Origin: Clostridia bacterium
Lineage (GTDB): Bacteria; Bacillota_A; Clostridia; Christensenellales; Borkfalkiaceae
Assembly: GCA_017621955.1 (NCBI GenBank)
Contig: JAGASB010000051.1
Location: 1 to 11,371 of the forward strand
Direction of reading: 5' to 3'
Length of the DNA: 11,371 nt
Part shown: piece after piece, positions 10,663 through 11,371 of the stretch
How the letters are laid out: each line of letters begins with the position of its first letter
Position numbering within the stretch: the stretch's first letter is position 1
Position numbers and translations under genes: made by a program
The notes under the pieces: model-generated
What the model saw: only the letters and a program-made list of their open reading frames with translations
Database searches by the model: none
Told to the model about the DNA's origin: nothing

Positions 10663-11371
10663 TCAGAGCAATTTCCCAATTTTATTCATAACCTCTTTCT
10701 TGTGTTCGGGCATTGAGTGGGCGTATCTTTGCAAGGTTACGTTTGCGTTTTTATGCCCCAAAATTTCCGAAAGCGTTTTGACGTCCACCCCGATTTCCAA
10801 GGCTCTTGTGGCAAACGTGTGGCGCAGAGAATGAAATCCTTTATGCGGTATTTGCAAACGTTTCAGCAATCGCTCGAAACTTCTTTGATAAGAACGCACC
10901 ATAAGCGGTTTTTCGCCGTTCGAGATAACGTATTGATTTTTCGCTTTTCTTTTCATCTCTTTTAATATCGGGACGAGCGATTTCGGAATGGGAATTATCC
11001 TCATCGAAGTATCCGTTTTGGGCGCATTGGTAATCCGCCCGAATACGCCGTTTTTGTCTTTTCCGTCAAAGCAAGTTTTCGTTATGGATAATTCGTTTTT
11101 GGAAAAATCCACGTCCGTCCATTCGAGCGCCAACAACTCTCCGATACGCAAGCCCATATACAGACAGATAAGAATGCCGTACATTTTCGGCTTTGTGGTT
11201 TTGAAAATCGCTTCTTCAATCAGTTTTTGCTCCGCAACCGTAAACGAACTTACTTGTTTTTCCTTCGATTTCGGTCTTTTGATTTTGTTTGCCACCTCTT
11301 TTTCGATATAGCCGAGATTGTACGCCGTTTGCAAAGAACTTTGTATAACCGTAATTATTATATTCACCGAA
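10663..11371 (-). CDS. Tyrosine recombinase (phage/ICE-type integrase), 5' end beyond window
   Basis: The frame is open to the right edge, so only the C-terminal 235 or so residues are seen. A GTG at 11365-11367 is in frame but lies in the middle of the core-binding domain (SSLQTAYNLGYIEKEVANKI), so it is not the true start. The catalytic domain holds the expected set, counted from that GTG: Arg74 (GLRIGELLALEW), Lys117, His179 and Arg182 (HSLRHTFATRAL), His205 (LGHKN) and the nucleophile Tyr215 (QRYAH). It resembles the Tn916/phage integrase group of Gram-positives. Such enzymes integrate and excise elements, and the attachment site often lies next to the gene. The repeat-rich stretch 10465-10654 just past its stop is a candidate. 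Stop TAA at 10663-10665. Confidence 0.92.
   Translation of the reverse strand, partial: SVNIIITVIQSSLQTAYNLGYIEKEVANKIKRPKSKEKQVSSFTVAEQKLIEEAIFKTTKPKMYGILICLYMGLRIGELLALEWTDVDFSKNELSITKTCFDGKDKNGVFGRITNAPKTDTSMRIIPIPKSLVPILKEMKRKAKNQYVISNGEKPLMVRSYQRSFERLLKRLQIPHKGFHSLRHTFATRALEIGVDVKTLSEILGHKNANVTLQRYAHSMPEHKKEVMNKIGKLL

Overview
The window looks like a low-GC Gram-positive gut-type bacterium of the class Clostridia. The grounds are AT-rich intergenic DNA, strong AGGAGG ribosome sites, consensus TTGACA-17-TATAAT promoters, and gene families typical of Clostridia. No rRNA, tRNA or CRISPR array is visible, so a closer placement is not possible. Almost every gene lies on the minus strand.

Left part (1-830): the first 32 codons of a minus-strand gene lie back to back with a small plus-strand lipoprotein gene (292-699). 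Between them are two copies of a 15-nt operator-like sequence and two good promoters. A strong terminator (773-825) closes the lipoprotein unit.

Mobile-element part (836-4510): a large serine recombinase (minus) is preceded by an 18-codon leader ORF and a 63-codon transposon-type small ORF. These three are chained by ATGA and GTGA stop/start overlaps, and the 63-codon ORF has no ATG/GTG/TTG start. Upstream is about 600 bp of hairpin-rich, gene-poor DNA with micro-ORFs behind excellent Shine-Dalgarno sites. Then comes a 388-aa protein with a sigma-factor region-4-like helix-turn-helix. No conjugation or relaxase genes are visible, so this may be a reduced or decayed element.

Surface-fibre operon (10129 down to 4812, minus): TetR-type regulator, then a membrane-anchored TasA-like domain protein, a SipW/ER-type signal peptidase, a membrane protein of unknown function, a secreted TasA/camelysin-like protein, and a 616-aa secreted protein joining a TasA-like domain to two GLUG-type beta-helix modules. 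A perfect 24-nt palindrome terminator ends the operon. One consensus promoter (10270-10298) with a 23-bp palindrome just downstream of its -10 box probably drives the operon under TetR control. The logic suggested is that the SipW peptidase cleaves the two secreted proteins, both with an ALFT-type leader. The TasA-like protein would form fibre subunits and the beta-helix protein would be an adhesive component. The anchored protein and the unknown membrane protein would be assembly or anchoring factors. This is inference from leaders, gene order and spacing.

Right part (10384-11371): a tyrosine recombinase cut by the window edge. Downstream of it is a dense patch of inverted repeats, including a strong plus-strand promoter that runs straight into a terminator and would make an RNA of only about 40 nt. 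The fibre operon therefore sits between two unrelated recombinases, which fits an accessory or horizontally acquired region.
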